Below are positions 10,974-23,628 of a stretch of DNA of 64,000 bases, one piece after another. The DNA comes from Synaphobranchus kaupii (lineage: Eukaryota > Chordata > Actinopteri > Anguilliformes > Synaphobranchidae), in contig CM056391.1 of the NCBI GenBank assembly GCA_029718625.1, positions 7,169,465 through 7,233,464 on the forward strand, in the 5' to 3' direction. Numbering within the stretch: position 1 is the first letter of the stretch; each line of letters starts with the position of its first letter. The translations under genes and the position numbers were made by a program. The notes under the pieces are model-generated. The model was not told the DNA's origin and did no database searches. It saw nothing but the letters and a program-made list of their open reading frames with translations.

Positions 10974-11385
10974 CTGCACCAGTGGGTCTTATGGTCGTAT
11001 TGCGAGTCTGTGATCTGTCTGCACCAGTGGGTCTTATGGTCGTATAAGGAGTCTGTGATCTGTCTGCACCAGTGGGTCTTATGGTCGTATAAGGAGTCCG
11101 TGATCTGTCTGCACCAGTGGGTCTTATGGTCGTATAAGGAGTCTGTGATCTGTCTGCACCAGTGGGTCTTATGGTCGTATTGCGAGTCTGTGATCTGTCT
11201 GCACCAGTGGGTCTTATGTTCGTATAAGGAGTCTGTGATCTGTCTGCACCAGTGGGTCTTATGGTCGTATTGCGAGTCTGTGATCTGTCTGCACCAGTGG
11301 GTCTTATGTTCGTATAAGGAGTCTGTGATCTGTCTGCACCAGTGGGTCTTATGGTCGTATTGGAGATCTGTGATCTGCTGTACCA
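10974..11385. repeat. 45 bp minisatellite, about 9 copies
   Basis: The unit starts AGTGGGTCTTATGGTCGTAT. Two variants (TGCGAG and AAGGAG after CGTAT) alternate, especially toward the right. The length is divisible by three, which creates spurious ORFs on both strands. Confidence 0.95.
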
Positions 11386-11670
11386 GCTGCGTATGAAGCG
11401 TTTGTAGGTTGTGGTCCCGCCACCTGTAGAAGCGTAATAAACGGTAATCCTTCATTACAGAGCTGATGGAAGCCGCATGGTGGGCGGGGCTTATGGTAAA
11501 GCTGATGGAAGCTTCATGCTGACCGAATAGGAAGCAGTCCTCTCTGATTCCGGCGGTATTCTGCATTCCAGCGGGACCACCTGTCTGTCGGACCCTGCTG
11601 CTGCAACCCCATGTGACCCCCTGTAACCTCCCTTCCACAGGGAGATCAGGAGCTTTAAAATCTCTCTCTC

Positions 11671-11703
<33 letters not shown>

Positions 11704-12380
11704 ATGGAAGAGCGTGTGCCATGCAAGTTGCTATGCAAGAAAAACCCAGTGGGATTCGACCTTTGACCTCCCCTCACACTGAAGCAGGTGCAATACGGAG
11801 CCAATACAGGATCAGAACACTGGAGATACAGGTGTGAGCGTGTGTGTGTGTACGTCTTTTTTTTTTTTTTTGGCAGACGATGGGCTCTAATCCTGAAATG
11901 CTCTGGGATTATATCTTTGAACAGAAAATAAGGGCACAGAGTGTGTTTGGCTTTCCTTGGCTGTGCAGCCTGATAAATATGAAGTCGTGGGCAGCGTGTT
12001 TGGGCTTGTGGCGGTGACTACACTAGGCCTTTGTCAGGCTGTGTACTTTGGAGCCTGAAACTGATCCAGATTCCGTGTGTACAGCCCTGTCAGGGTTTAG
12101 AGCACCATTTTGTTTGTGTATTTATTTTCTGTGGACTTGGTCTCACGCCAAACCAAACGGAAACGTTGACACTCGTCCTAAATCAACGGGCAGCATCGCT
12201 CAGTGATCGCATTCACCCCGTGGCCAGTGCACTGAAGAACCCTACGTTTATATGCCCTCAGGTCCGTTTCCTAGGCCTGCCCTACAGGTGAGCCCGTCCT
12301 GAGCGATGAACCTGACCTTTGAACTTTCACCCCACAGCCCCTCCCCTCCCTGAGTCCTTGCTGAATGTTTCCTTACATTT
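11386..12380. other. intergenic, mostly unique
   Basis: Contains a TCTG tetranucleotide run (11668-11703) and a poly-T run near 11860. I see no gene. Confidence 0.5.
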
Positions 12381-13315
12381 AGGCGCTTAGCAGAGGCTCT
12401 TATCCAGAGCTTTAGCAGAGGCTGTTATCCAGAGCGTTAGCAGATGCTGTTATCCAGAGCATTAGCAGAGGCTGTTATCCAGAGCGTAAGCAGAGGCTCT
12501 TATCCAGAGCGTTAGCAGAGGCTCTTATCCAGAGCGTTAGCAGAGGCTGTTATCCAGAGCGTTAGCAGATGCTGTTATCCAAAGCGTTAGCAGAGGCTGT
12601 TATCCAGAGCGTAAGCAGAGGCTCTTATCCAGAGCGTAAGCAGAGGCTCTTATCCAGAGCGTTAGCAGAGGCTGTTATCCAGAGCGTTAGCAGAGGCTGT
12701 TATCCAGAGCGTTAGCAGAGGCTCTTATCCAGAGCGTTAGCAGAGGCTGTTATCCAGAGCGTTAGCAGAGGCTGTTATCCAGAGCGTTAGCAGAGGCTGT
12801 TATCCAGAGCGTTAGCAGAGGCTCTTATCCAGAGCGTTAGCAGAGGCTCTTATCCAGAGCGTTAGCAGAGGCTGTTATCCAGAGCGTTAGCAGAGGCTCT
12901 TATCCAGAGCGTTAGCAGAGGCTGTTGTCCAGAGCGTTAGCAGAGGCTCTTATCCAGAGCGTTAGCAGAGGCTCTTATCCAGAGCGTTAGCAGAGGCTGT
13001 TATCCAGAGCGTTAGCAGAGGCTGTTATCCAGAGCGTTAGCAGAGGCTCTTATCCAGAGTGTTAGCAGAGGCTGTTGTCCAGAGCGTTAGCAGAGGCTGT
13101 TATCCAGAGCGTTAGCAGAGGCTGTTATCCAGAGCGTTAGCAGAGGCTCTTATCCAGAGCGTTAGCAGAGGCTGTTGTCCAGAGCGTTAGCAGAGGCTGT
13201 TATCCAGAGCGTTAGCAGAGGCTGTTATCCAGAGCGTTAGCAGAGGCTGTTATCCAGAGCGTTAGCAGAGGCTCTTATCCAGAGTGTTAGCAGAGGCTCT
13301 TATCCAGAGCGTTAG
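12381..13315. repeat. 25 bp minisatellite, about 37 copies, derived from an L2/SINE tail
   Basis: The unit reads GTTAGCAGAGGCTCTTATCC then AGAGC. It matches the conserved core of fish L2/SINE tails (TTAGCAGACGCTCTTATCCA in its usual form). The array starts right after TTACATTTAG, the normal flank of that tail. Confidence 0.96.
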
Positions 13316-14260
13316 CACATTCCTGACAGGTCGATGAAAGCCGAAGTTGTTAATTAGTTCATGCTGACAACTGCCAAAACATCCTCGCCAACCTTTATAA
13401 CCTTCTCTCCTGTGTAAGAGAAGAAAGCCTGAAATTACATTTTAATATTTTCCAATGCTATGCTATACTCAGGGATACATACAGTATTGAGTTTCTGAGG
13501 ATTTATTGGGAAAGTAATGTATGCTAAACATGCAAGGCGTCTGTCACCAATGCCCAATACTCAGTGGAGTTTCACAAGCAGCCTTACAACGTGGAAATCA
13601 TGCTTAAATTCCAAGCTGTTTCAACCATGACCTTTGGGGCAGTTATTCACACCTATTACCTATTTGCTATTACGTCGGTCTGTGGAATTTCAGGGCGATT
13701 ACTGTGTATTCTTGAAAACGTGGTTCATATTTCTTCTTTTTTTTTAAACTATGACCCTGACTGGAAACATCTGTCACCATGGATGAGAGCGTTATTCATT
13801 GCACACAGAGAGACGGCTCCATCATAACTTCAATCAGTGACCTTAGAGTTCAGAAAAAAGCATTTAAGGTCTAAAATGAGATTTTACACTATACAGAGCT
13901 AAGTATGGACGAGGTTAATGACATCACTGCACTGAATGGTGATTGTGATCTAGTTACTCGATATCCGTGCTCAGAGGCTGCTGAACAAAGAGAAATAAGA
14001 AACTTTTTGAATGGCTGTCGAACTCTGATCAAACTTTCCCCTAATTTCCTTCACTTTGTGGCTGTTGTGGTTTTGCAACTGAATTCATGAATCTGGTATT
14101 TTACAGCTTTTGTAGCCTATTCTGTTATATAACTGTGGTCTTTTGTCTGCTGATTGTGCTGATTGTGCAGTTTGAGTGTAAAAGGTTTTGTGCTGATTTT
14201 CAGTTCTTTATTGTTGATTTCAGGAGGTGAGAGGTGAGAGATGGGTTTTGGACGTCCGTG
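13316..14260. other. intergenic, unique
   Basis: A/T-rich, with no recognised gene, tandem repeat or mobile element. Confidence 0.45.
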
Positions 14261-14261
14261 T

Positions 14262-15035
14262 GGTAGGGAACGCCGTTGGTTATGTGTGGCAGGGAACGCT
14301 GTTGGTTACGTGTGGCAGGGAATGCCGTCGGTTACATGTGGCAGGGAACGCTGTTGGTTACGTGTGGCAGGGAACGCCGTCGGTTACTTGTGGCAGGGAA
14401 CGCTGTTGGTTACGTGTGGCAGGGAACGCCGTCGGTTACATGTGGCAGGGAACGCTGTTGGTTACGTGTGGCAGGGAACGCCGTCGGTTACATGTGGCAG
14501 GGAACGCCATTGGTTGCGTGTGGTAGGGAACGCCGTTGGTTACGTGTGGCAGGGAACACTGTTGGTTAAGTGTGGCAGGGAACGCCGTTCGTTACGTGTG
14601 GTAGGGAACGCCGTCGGTCACGTGTGGTAGGGAAGGCTGTCGGTCACGTGTGGCAGGGAACGCTGTTGGTTACTTGTGGCAGGGAACGCCGTTCGTTACG
14701 TGTGGTAGGGAACGCCGTCGGTCACGTGTGGTAGGGAAGGCTGTCGGTCACGTGTGGCTGGGAATGCTGTTGGTTACCTGTGGCAGGGAACGCCGTTGGT
14801 TACGTGTGGCAGGGAACGCCGTTCGTTACGTGTGGTAGGGAACGCCGTCGGTCACGTGTGGTAGGGAAGGCTGTCGGTCATGTGTGGCAGGGAACGCTGT
14901 TGGTTACGTGTGGTAGGGAACGCCATTGGTTACGTGTGGTAGGGAACGCTGTCGGTTACACGTGGCAGGGAACGCCGTTGGTTACATGTGGCAGGGAACG
15001 GCGTCGGTCACGTGTGGCAGGGAATGCCACCCCCA
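14262..15035. repeat. 26 bp minisatellite, about 29 copies
   Basis: The unit reads GGTTACGTGTGGCAGGGAAC then GCTGTT. It is G-rich on the + strand and has no stop codons in several frames. CpG dinucleotides are frequent, unlike the flanks. Confidence 0.95.
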
Positions 15036-16090
15036 TCCCCATCTGCTCTTCCCACTCCACCCTTGCCCCTGTCTGGGAATTGAAACCTCTGACTGCATTC
15101 TCCAGAAATATTCCGTACATTAACGCACCAGACTGCTTTTATGCTGAGTACGTATCTGTATCTGTATCTGGAACAGAGTAACTTGAGCTTTTATTGTCTC
15201 TCGCAGTGATATCCTGCTTTTCACGCCTCTCAGTATCCATCAGGGATGAGATCTTTCACTGCGTGGCCTTCCTGTTTTTCTCATTTTATAATAAAAAAAA
15301 TATTTTTTCTCAGGACTAGCTGGCGTATAATTAGGAGAGGGAAATCAATGTCATCTGTGAAAGAGAAATTACAGTTTTTTTCTGTCTAATGCTCTACAAA
15401 GGAATGTTTTAATCCATCAAATGATCTTGATTTTCATGCTCTGTTTACAACCCATACTCAGACACAGTCAGAGAACTCGTGCACGCACACACGCACTCAC
15501 GCACTCACTCACTCACTCACTCACTCACTCACTCACTCACTCACTCACACTCACATTCTAAAAAACTAAAGAAAAACAGATCTGTCTAATTGGCCAGCTT
15601 TGGGGTTTAAAAAAACAGTAAAAATGCCCATTGAAGACCAGTTTTGAGAGCGAGTTAAAGGTGGCTAAAGGAAGATAAATGTAGCAAAAGGTAGCACTTC
15701 ACAGAACTGATATTAACTTGTAACTTTGAATCCGGCACTGAGTGAGTAGTCCAGGTAACTGAATTTGACCTTTACCCTGTTACCATGTTTTCACCCCCAG
15801 TGAATTACCCTATTGCTCCCCTTCTCTCTGGAGTACTCCATCTGGAGGAGGTGTTAAAGCATGAGTTAATATGGGGCAGCTTATGTCAGAGCTCATGAAG
15901 CCCCAGGGTTTTACGTTCTCACAATATTACTCCTCATGTCCTGGAGCTCATTAAGATTCTGTGCATTACGTTCTCCTAATGTTATGTGAGCGCTGTGGAG
16001 GGGTGGTCTGTGTCACGCTGGACCGCTCCAGAGGGCAAGGGAGGATTATTCCTGCTATACATCGCAGCCGTTTCTTCATTACAGTTTTTT
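15036..16090. other. intergenic, mostly unique
   Basis: Contains an ACTC tetranucleotide run (15490-15548). I see no gene. Confidence 0.5.
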
Positions 16091-16091
16091 T

Positions 16092-16945
16092 GAGAGTAGT
16101 ACAGGAGAGCCAGTAACTATTTCACACCCTACAGGGCACACACAGTACTACAGGAGAGCCAGTAACTATTTTACACCCCACAGGCCAAACACAGTACTAC
16201 AGGAGAGCCAGTGACTATTTTACACCCTACAGGCCACACACGGTACTACAGGAGAGCCAGTGACTATTTTACACCCTACAGGCCACACGCAGTACTACAG
16301 GAGAGCCAGTGACTATTTTACACTCTACAGGTCACACACAGTACTACAGGAGAGCCAGTAACTATTTTACACCCTACAGGCCACACACAGTACTACAGGA
16401 GAGCCAGTGACTATTTTACACCCTACAGGCCACACACAGTACTACAGGAGAGCCAGTGACTATTTTACACCCTACAGGCCACACGCAGTACTACAGGAGA
16501 GCCAGTGACTATTTTACACCCTACAGGCCACACACAGTACTACAGGAGAGCCAGTGACTATTTTACACCATACAGGCCACACACAGTACTACAGGAGAGC
16601 CAGTGACTATTTTACACCCTACAGGCCACACGCAGTACTACAGGAGAGCCAGTGACTATTTTACACTCTACAGGTCACACACAGTACTACAGGAGAGCCA
16701 GTAACTATTTTACACCCTACAGGCCACACACAGTACTACAGGAGAGCCAGTGACTATTTTACACCCTACAGGCCACACACAGTACTACAGGAGAGCCAGT
16801 GACTATTTTACACCCTACAGGCCACACGCAGTACTACAGGAGAGCCAGTGACTATTTTACACCCTACAGGCCACACACAGTACTACAGGAGAGCCAGTGA
16901 CTATTTTACACGCTACAGGTCACACACAGTACTGCAGGAGAGCCA
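16092..16945. repeat. 49 bp minisatellite, about 17 copies
   Basis: The unit begins ACTACAGGAGAGCCAGTGAC. Variant patterns recur several units apart, so blocks of units appear to have been duplicated together. Confidence 0.95.
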
Positions 16946-16976
16946 AAGGTCATTAAATTTGATACAAACGAGTCTG

Positions 16977-17165
16977 CAGTTTGGGGAGCTGGATTTTGGG
17001 GAGCTGGAGTTTGGGGAATTGGAGTTTGGGAAATTGGAGTTTGGGGAGCTGGAGTTTGGGGCGCTGGAGTTTGGGGAATTGGAGTTTGGGAAATTGGAGT
17101 TTGGGGAGTTGCAGTTTGGGGAGCTGGGGTTTGGGGAACTGGAGTTTGGGGCGCTGGAGTTTGGT
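16977..17165. repeat. 15 bp G-rich minisatellite
   Basis: The unit is GGAGTTTGGGGAGCT, about 12 copies. It passes directly into the 19 bp array, with which it shares GAGTTTGGGG. Confidence 0.92.
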
Positions 17166-18360
17166 GTACAGTGTACAGGGTAGGGAGAGTTTGGGGTACA
17201 GGGAAGAGCTTGGGGTACAGGGGAGAGCTCGGTGTACAGGGGAGAGTTTGGGGTACAGGGGAGAGCTTGGTGTACTGGGGAGAGTTTGGGGTAAAGGGGA
17301 GAGTTTGTGTACAGGTGAGAGTTTGGGGTAAAGCGGAGAGCTCAGTGTACAGGGGAGAGTTTGGGGTACAGGGGAGAGCTCGGTGTACAGGGGAGAGTTT
17401 GGGGTACAGGGGAGAGCTCAGTGTACAGGGGAGAGTTTGGGGTACAGGGGAGAGCTCGGTGTACAGGGGAGAGTTTGGGGTACAGGGGAGAGCTTGGTGT
17501 ACTGGGGAGAGTTTGGGGTACAGGGGAGAGCTTGGTGTACAGGGGAGAGTTTGGGGTACAGGGGAGAACTCAGTGTACAGCGGAGAGTTTGGGGTACAGG
17601 GGAGAGCTCGGTGTACTGGGGAGAGCTCGGTGTACAGGGGAGAGCTCAGTGTACTGGGGAGAGTTTGGGCTAAAGGGGAGAGTTTGTGGTACAGGGGAGA
17701 GTTTGGGGTACAGGGGAGAGCTCGGTGTACAGGGGAGAGTTTGGGGTACAGGGGAGAGCTCGGTGTACTGGGGAGAGCTCGGTGTACAGGGGAGAGCTCA
17801 GTGTACTGGGGAGAGTTTGGGCTAAAGGGGAGAGTTCGGTGGACAGGGGAGAGTTTGGGGTACAGGGGAGAGCTCGGTGTACTGGGGAGAGCTCGGTGTA
17901 CAGGGGAGAGCTCAGTGTACAGGGGAGAGTTTGGGGTACTGGGCAGAGTTTGGGCTAAAGGGGAGAGCTTGGGCTAAAGGGGAGAGCTTGGGGTACAGGG
18001 GAGAGTTTGGGGTACTGGGCAGAGTTTGGGCTAAAGGGGAGAGCTTGGGCTAAAGGGGAGAGCTTGGGCTAAAGGGGAGAGCTTGGGCTAAAGGGGAGAG
18101 CTTGGGGTACTGGGGAGAGTTTGGGCTAAAGGGGAGAGCTCGGTGTACTGGGGAGAGTTTGGGCTAAAGGGGAGAGCTTGGGGTACAGGGGAGAGTTTGG
18201 GGTACAGGGGAGAGCTCGGGGTACTGGGCAGAGTTTGGGGTACTGGGGGGAGTTTGGGGTACTGGGGAGAGTTTGGGGTACTGGGGAGAGTTTGGGGTAC
18301 AGGGGAGAGGTTGGGGTACTGGGGAGAGTTTGGCGTACAGGGGAGAGGTTGGGGAACAGG
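17165..18360. repeat. 19 bp G-rich minisatellite, about 63 copies
   Basis: The unit is GTACAGGGGAGAGTTTGGG, with GAGCTCGGT variants and, toward the right, CTAAAGGGG variants. The + strand is almost free of C, giving strong strand asymmetry and G-quadruplex potential. Confidence 0.95.
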
Positions 18361-18944
18361 GGAAAGGAGAGTCAGAGACAGACAGGATTTACAGATCTGA
18401 TTCCACCCCCCCCCCCCCCCTTGCATGTGTCATTTAATCTCAATTTTCTTCAATAGATTTGTCATGAATTCAATAAAACAAACGTTCCACACTAGGCTAA
18501 AATCACACTTCTACTCTCTCATCACTGTCTCTGTTATCCCTTCTTCTCTCTCTCCTGCACCTGTTCCTCTTGTTTAGTAGTACAGTGCTGTAATATCTTT
18601 AGCATACTCCTGCAGTTCAGTTCCACCGTGGCTCAAGGCCACACATTGGAAACATATTAGCACTACAAGGCCGTCACAAAATGACTCTCTAACTGTAAAC
18701 TGTTTTATATATGTTTTATATATCAATGCACACAGCACAAATGACTGGAGCCATACAATACACCCCAAAAAGCGTTTATATCCAACCAAAATCTTCCTTT
18801 CTATCACCCTCAGTCTTTAAACTACACTACAATAAATCATTCAGCATTCAGAGACGCTACACTTCCTGTGACACATGAATGATTTCAACAAGAGAACTGT
18901 GCAGAGGCATTTTTATCCACCCAATGTTGATGCCAAACTGACAT
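18361..18944. other. intergenic, unique
   Basis: A poly-C run lies near 18407-18420; otherwise there is no recognisable feature. Confidence 0.45.
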
Positions 18945-19440
18945 CTAATACAGGCTGTGTATAATACAAGCTGTGTAAAATAAAGGGTGTGTATAATACA
19001 GGCTGTCTGAAATACAGGCTGTGCAAAATACAAGCTGTGTAAAATAAAGGGTGTGTAAAATACAGACTGTGTATAATACAGGCTGTCTAAAATACAGGCT
19101 GTACAAAATACAAGCTGTGTAAAATAAAGGTTGTGTAAAATACAGGCTGTGTATAATACAGGCTGTCTGAAATCCAGGCTGTGCAAAATACAAGCTGTGT
19201 AAAATAAAGGGTGTGTAAAATACAGGCTGTGTATAATACAGGCTGTCTAAAATACAGGCTGTGCAAAATACAAGCTGTGTAAAATAAAGGGTGTGTAAAA
19301 TACAGGCTGTGAATAATACAGGCTGTCTAAAATACAGGCTGTGTAAAATACAAGCTGTGTAAAATAAAGGGTGTGTAAAATACATTCTGTCTAAAATACA
19401 GGCTGTGCAAAATACAAGCTGTGTAAGATACAGGCTGTGT
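18945..19440. repeat. 16 bp minisatellite with an 80 bp higher-order unit
   Basis: The basic unit is AATACAGGCTGTGTAA. Five variant units (endings TGTGTAT, TGTCTGA, TGTGCAA, AAGCTGTGTAA and AAAGGGTGTGTAA) recur in the same order as an 80 bp block. Confidence 0.92.
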
Positions 19441-21463
19441 AAGACCTTGTAGAGTAAAGCTGGATGATCATGTAACATTTCCAGACTTGGTGAGATGTGT
19501 AATTAAAATACTTTGGTTGTTTACATGCTTTGCATGGTAAATAAAAAAAACATGTATAATTATTAATAATTTACTCCTGGGGTGATGTCTGCTGAGATGT
19601 AACGCGATGGGAATTACATTAAATGAATTAATTAATGGGAATTGCATTACATTATGGAAATAAATTAATGAGAATTGATTGGAATTATCTGCAGGATGCT
19701 ATTAAATGGGATTCTGTAGTTGTGATTCCGTCTGTAATGGTGATCGTTATTGTAGAATATGATATTATGTAATGGTGATTATGTAGTTGAGGAATGTAAT
19801 GTTATCTAATAGTCGAGAGTATATATGTATATGTGTATGTATATAATGTAGGGCTGCTGGTTCTGCTGGGATGGGGGTGGAATCCCCAGGTACCACAGGA
19901 AGGAGGTACTGTGGTTCCGTTCTGGATTGAGGCCCATATCCCATATTTTCAGTGAGGTGCTGGAGATCACTGCTGATGGTCAGGTGATGGAGAGAGAGAG
20001 AGAGATGATTGGCTGTTCAGTCTGAGGGGATGAGAAGGGGGGCGTGACCTGTAAAACCTCACAGCAGGTCACTAATGAGACGTCTCCTGTAATTATCTCA
20101 CCCAGAGGCTGAAGAAGACGTATGACTCGCCGGGGGAAAAGCCTACCTGTTTCTTTTTCCAGGTAAATGGAAAACATTGAGGCAAGAGCTTCAGTTTTTC
20201 TTTTTAATGGCAGGTACCTCAGAACCCCTGTGTGCTCAGAGACTCCCTAAACAATTCCCCAAATTTCCACATCTGTGGAAGAAAGAGCTCAGGGCCATGA
20301 ATCACACCGAAAGTTTAACACAATCAGGAGCTTCTCTCTTTCTTCCCTCTCTCTCTCTTTCCTTCCCTCTCTCTCTCTTTCCTTCTCTCTCTCTCTCTTT
20401 CCTTCTCTCTCTCTCTCTCTCTCACACACATGGTTTTTCTTTCACTCTTACTGTTTTTTTTCTCTTTTCTCTGTACCTGTTTAGGTTTGTGGTTCAGGGG
20501 TTAAAGTCTGGGTCTATAGCCCGGTTTCCCATCATGCTCTGGGCTCTGGAGTAGTGTACTCAAGCCGCACTACATCAGTAAGTATCCAGCTGTGAGTCAC
20601 TCTGTATAAGCCATGTAAGATAAGCGATGTTATGTGAAATATGAACGCTTGTGTTACTCTTCTCTACTGCCTTTTACATCTTTAGTTACAGTCTGTTATA
20701 CAAGTCAGATCAGTTATGGTACAGTGTGTACACACACACACACACACACGCCTGTGTTCTGTTAAAGCTATGCTGTGTGTTAAAGCTGTGATTTATGAGG
20801 ACTGTGTACCCCTCACTGGTCCCCACTGTGCCCTCCTCTGGCATGTCTCTTTCATGTGTCAGAGAGTCGGGGGGGTGGGGTGCAGGTGCAGTTGAAGCCG
20901 ATCGGCGGGTGGCGGGATTGTGGGGTTCTGTTCTCTGGAACGACAGGGCAGCCAAGGCCCCCAGCGTGGCGATACGCTCATATGTGAAGCGCTGGTTGAT
21001 ATTTAGACCACAGGAATAAAGTGGGTAATCGACAGACAGGACAAACTCTGAGGAAAAGCCTGGGAGGAATTCTTCACATGGTTGTTTAAGAGAAGTTTGA
21101 TGAGTTTTAAGATGGCGGTACAGACATTTAAGAAGCTTAAAACTACCCAGAACTCTCTCTCTCTCTCTGGGACCTGTGCAGTAAATTGAGCGTAGGTTAA
21201 AATTGTCTTGAGGTTTTAATAGAAATGATAAGATGGAGAAGATGCAGTAACTTTGGCAGACACTGTGTAAGCCTGCAGTGAGCCGTTCTGAAATGGGGGA
21301 AAGCAGAGATATATGTCCTGCTATAAAGAGACGTTTGGGGCCCTGAGAAACCGGAGAGAGAATATTTCAAGCTGAACACTTTTCTCCGCTTTGATTGGTG
21401 GTCAGGAAGCGTTTTCCCTCTCCGCTCTTTTCTGTGATTTAGAGCTCGGCCTCCGGAGTCATG
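19441..21463. other. intergenic, mostly unique
   Basis: Contains CT-rich tracts (20336-20422), a short CA run (20731-20749) and A/T-rich stretches near 19550-19850. I see no gene. Confidence 0.5.
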
Positions 21464-21571
21464 ACCATCTGCATGTTTCCTACACGCTAAGCACACGCAA
21501 GGAGGACCCGTGTGCTGCCATCTGCATGTTTCCTACACACTAAGTACACGCAAGGAGGACCCGTGTGCTGC
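21464..21571. repeat. 53 bp tandem duplication
   Basis: CCATCTGCATGTTTCCTACA and the following 33 bases occur twice. Confidence 0.9.
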
Positions 21572-21629
21572 CATTTTCACTCGCTAAAAACATTAAACAG
21601 GTACTGCGATAACTGCTGCTCATGTTTCA

Positions 21630-21918
21630 TAAATGTGTGTATTTATGAATGGTGTAACACAGGGGCATTAATAATGACTGTCTGAAGGCACAGTGTGTAT
21701 TTATGAATGGTGTAACACAGGGGCATTAATAATGACTGTCTGAAGGCACAGTGTGTATTTATGAATGGTGTAACACAGGGGCATTAATAATGACTGTCTG
21801 AAGGCACAGTGTGTATTTATGAATGGTGTAACACAGGGGCATTAATAATGACTGTCTGAAGGCACAGTGTGTATTTATGAATGGTGTAACACAGGGACAT
21901 TAATAATGACTGTCTTTC
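21630..21918. repeat. 58 bp tandem repeat, 5 copies
   Basis: The unit starts GTGTGTATTTATGAATGGTG. The copies are almost identical, suggesting recent expansion. Confidence 0.95.
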
Positions 21919-21995
21919 CCCTTATACTGTTTCACTAAATTACCTGTGTAAATATGACATGCTCATTTTACATGATTAAATACGATCCTGTCAGA

Positions 21996-22746
21996 CAGGG
22001 GTGTCCAATCGTACCTGTAAAGGGCCGGTGTGGGTGCAAGTTTTACCCTAAAAGAGCCGGTGTGGGTGCAGGTTATATCTGTAAAGGGCCGGTGTGGGTG
22101 CAGGTTATATCTGTAAAGGGCCGGTGTGGGTGCAGGTTTTACCCTAAAAGAGCCGGTGTGGGTGCAGGTTATATCTGTAAAGGGCCGGTGTGGGTGCAGG
22201 TTTTATCTGTAAAGAGCCGGTGTGGGTGCAGGTTATATCTGTAAAGGGCCGGTGTGGGTGCAGGTTATATCTGTAAAGGGCCGGTGTGGGTGCAGGTTAT
22301 ATCTGTAAAGAACCGGTGTGGGTGCAGGTTATATCTGTAAAGGGGCGGTGTGGGTGCAGGTTATATCTGTAAAGGGCCGGTGTGGGTGCAGGTTTTATCT
22401 GTAAAGGGCCGGTGTGGGTGCAGGTTTTATCTGTAAAGAGACGGTGTGGGTGCAGGTTTTATCTGTAAAGAGCCGGTGTGGGTGCAGGTTATATCTGTAA
22501 AGGGCCGGTGTGGGTGCAGGTTTTATCTGTAAAGAGCCGGTGTGGGTGCAGGTTTTACCCTAAAAGAGCCGGTGTGGGTGCAGGTTTTTATTTTAGCCCA
22601 GCACTATGACACCTGATTCAACTAATTAACTAATCATGGTCTTCAATCAAGACCTTGATAAGTAGGATCTTAAGTGACATAGTGCTGGGCTAAAACAAAA
22701 ACCTGCACCCACACCGGCCATTTTTGGATAAGATTGGACACCCCTA
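21996..22746. mobile_element. hAT-like MITE carrying an internal minisatellite
   Basis: The ends are CAGGGGTGTCCAATC at the left and GATTGGACACCCCTA at the right. The right half (about 22590-22746) is the palindromic body of a common fish MITE type (GCCCAGCACTATG ... CATAGTGCTGGGC, then ACCTGCACCCACACCGGCC). The 8 bases outside the two ends are similar but not identical (CTGTCAGA and CTCTAAGA), as for an old hAT target duplication. Confidence 0.8.
22018..22585. repeat. 32 bp minisatellite, about 18 copies, inside a MITE
   Basis: The unit AAAGGGCCGGTGTGGGTGCA then GGTTATATCTGT is the left subterminal segment of the host MITE. One copy of its reverse complement stands in the right arm (22701-22727). 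Confidence 0.95.
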
Positions 22747-22805
22747 CTCTAAGACACTGTATTACACTGTGTTACTGCGATGGAATGGACTTTATTATTT
22801 TATTA

Positions 22806-23110
22806 TTAACCTTTATTTAACCAGGTCCCACTGAGATTAAAATTCAAGACAAACTGCAGTTGACAAAGCTGAGCCTGCACTCTATTGAAAGCATTTTGCA
22901 GATACTCAAATGCCTTATTGAGAGGAGATGCACTAATATAAATAACAGTGTAATTTGCATAAAAATGGAAGGCTGTGTTTGGGACATCCTGTCCCAAACT
23001 GTTTATATACACATAAAATAAGAGTGGGCCCAGAACTGACCCCTGAGGGACTCTGATCTGAGACCCTCAAAGTGCCAATTGCATTCAACTGGGCATTCCA
23101 AATCAGGAGA
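22806..23110 (-). pseudogene. LINE reverse-transcriptase fragment, frame-broken
   Basis: Minus-strand frames at 22933-23110 and 22806-23012 together show a decayed RT palm segment. The catalytic YADD position reads YANY, and the two parts lie in different frames. An ACCTTTATTTAACCAGG-type tail lies next to it at about 22808-22826. The clade cannot be named from so little. Confidence 0.7.
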
Positions 23111-23577
23111 AAAGGGGGAAAAATGGGGGACCGGGTGGGGCTAAAAGGATCCACTTCCGCTCATTATTTTCCACATGTGGGTAATCAATGCCCCAAACCA
23201 GCCGTTTGTTGTTGATTTTATCATGTTAGCCTCTGGATTAAATAGATATTTGATCTGTATTTCTCTCTCTCTGTGCTTCACTTGTTGATAAATTATGACA
23301 TCATCTGACACCACTGCTAATTTGAGCCTCCATGTTGCTGTTTCACACACTGTGATTGGTCCCTAAGAGACTGAGCCTTGTGGTGAGAGAAGAGGGAGGG
23401 GGGCTCCCTGCTGTTATTCTAACCTCTGTTAATTCCCCCTGTTTCCTGACAGACGTGTGGCCCGCTCTTGTGCCCCGCCCACGCTAATCATGGCTCCACC
23501 CCCCAAGGACCTACTGACAGGAAATGCATAGCCTCCATCAACAGATAACAGTACTAGACCCCCCCCCCCCCCCCCCC

Positions 23578-23628
<51 letters not shown>

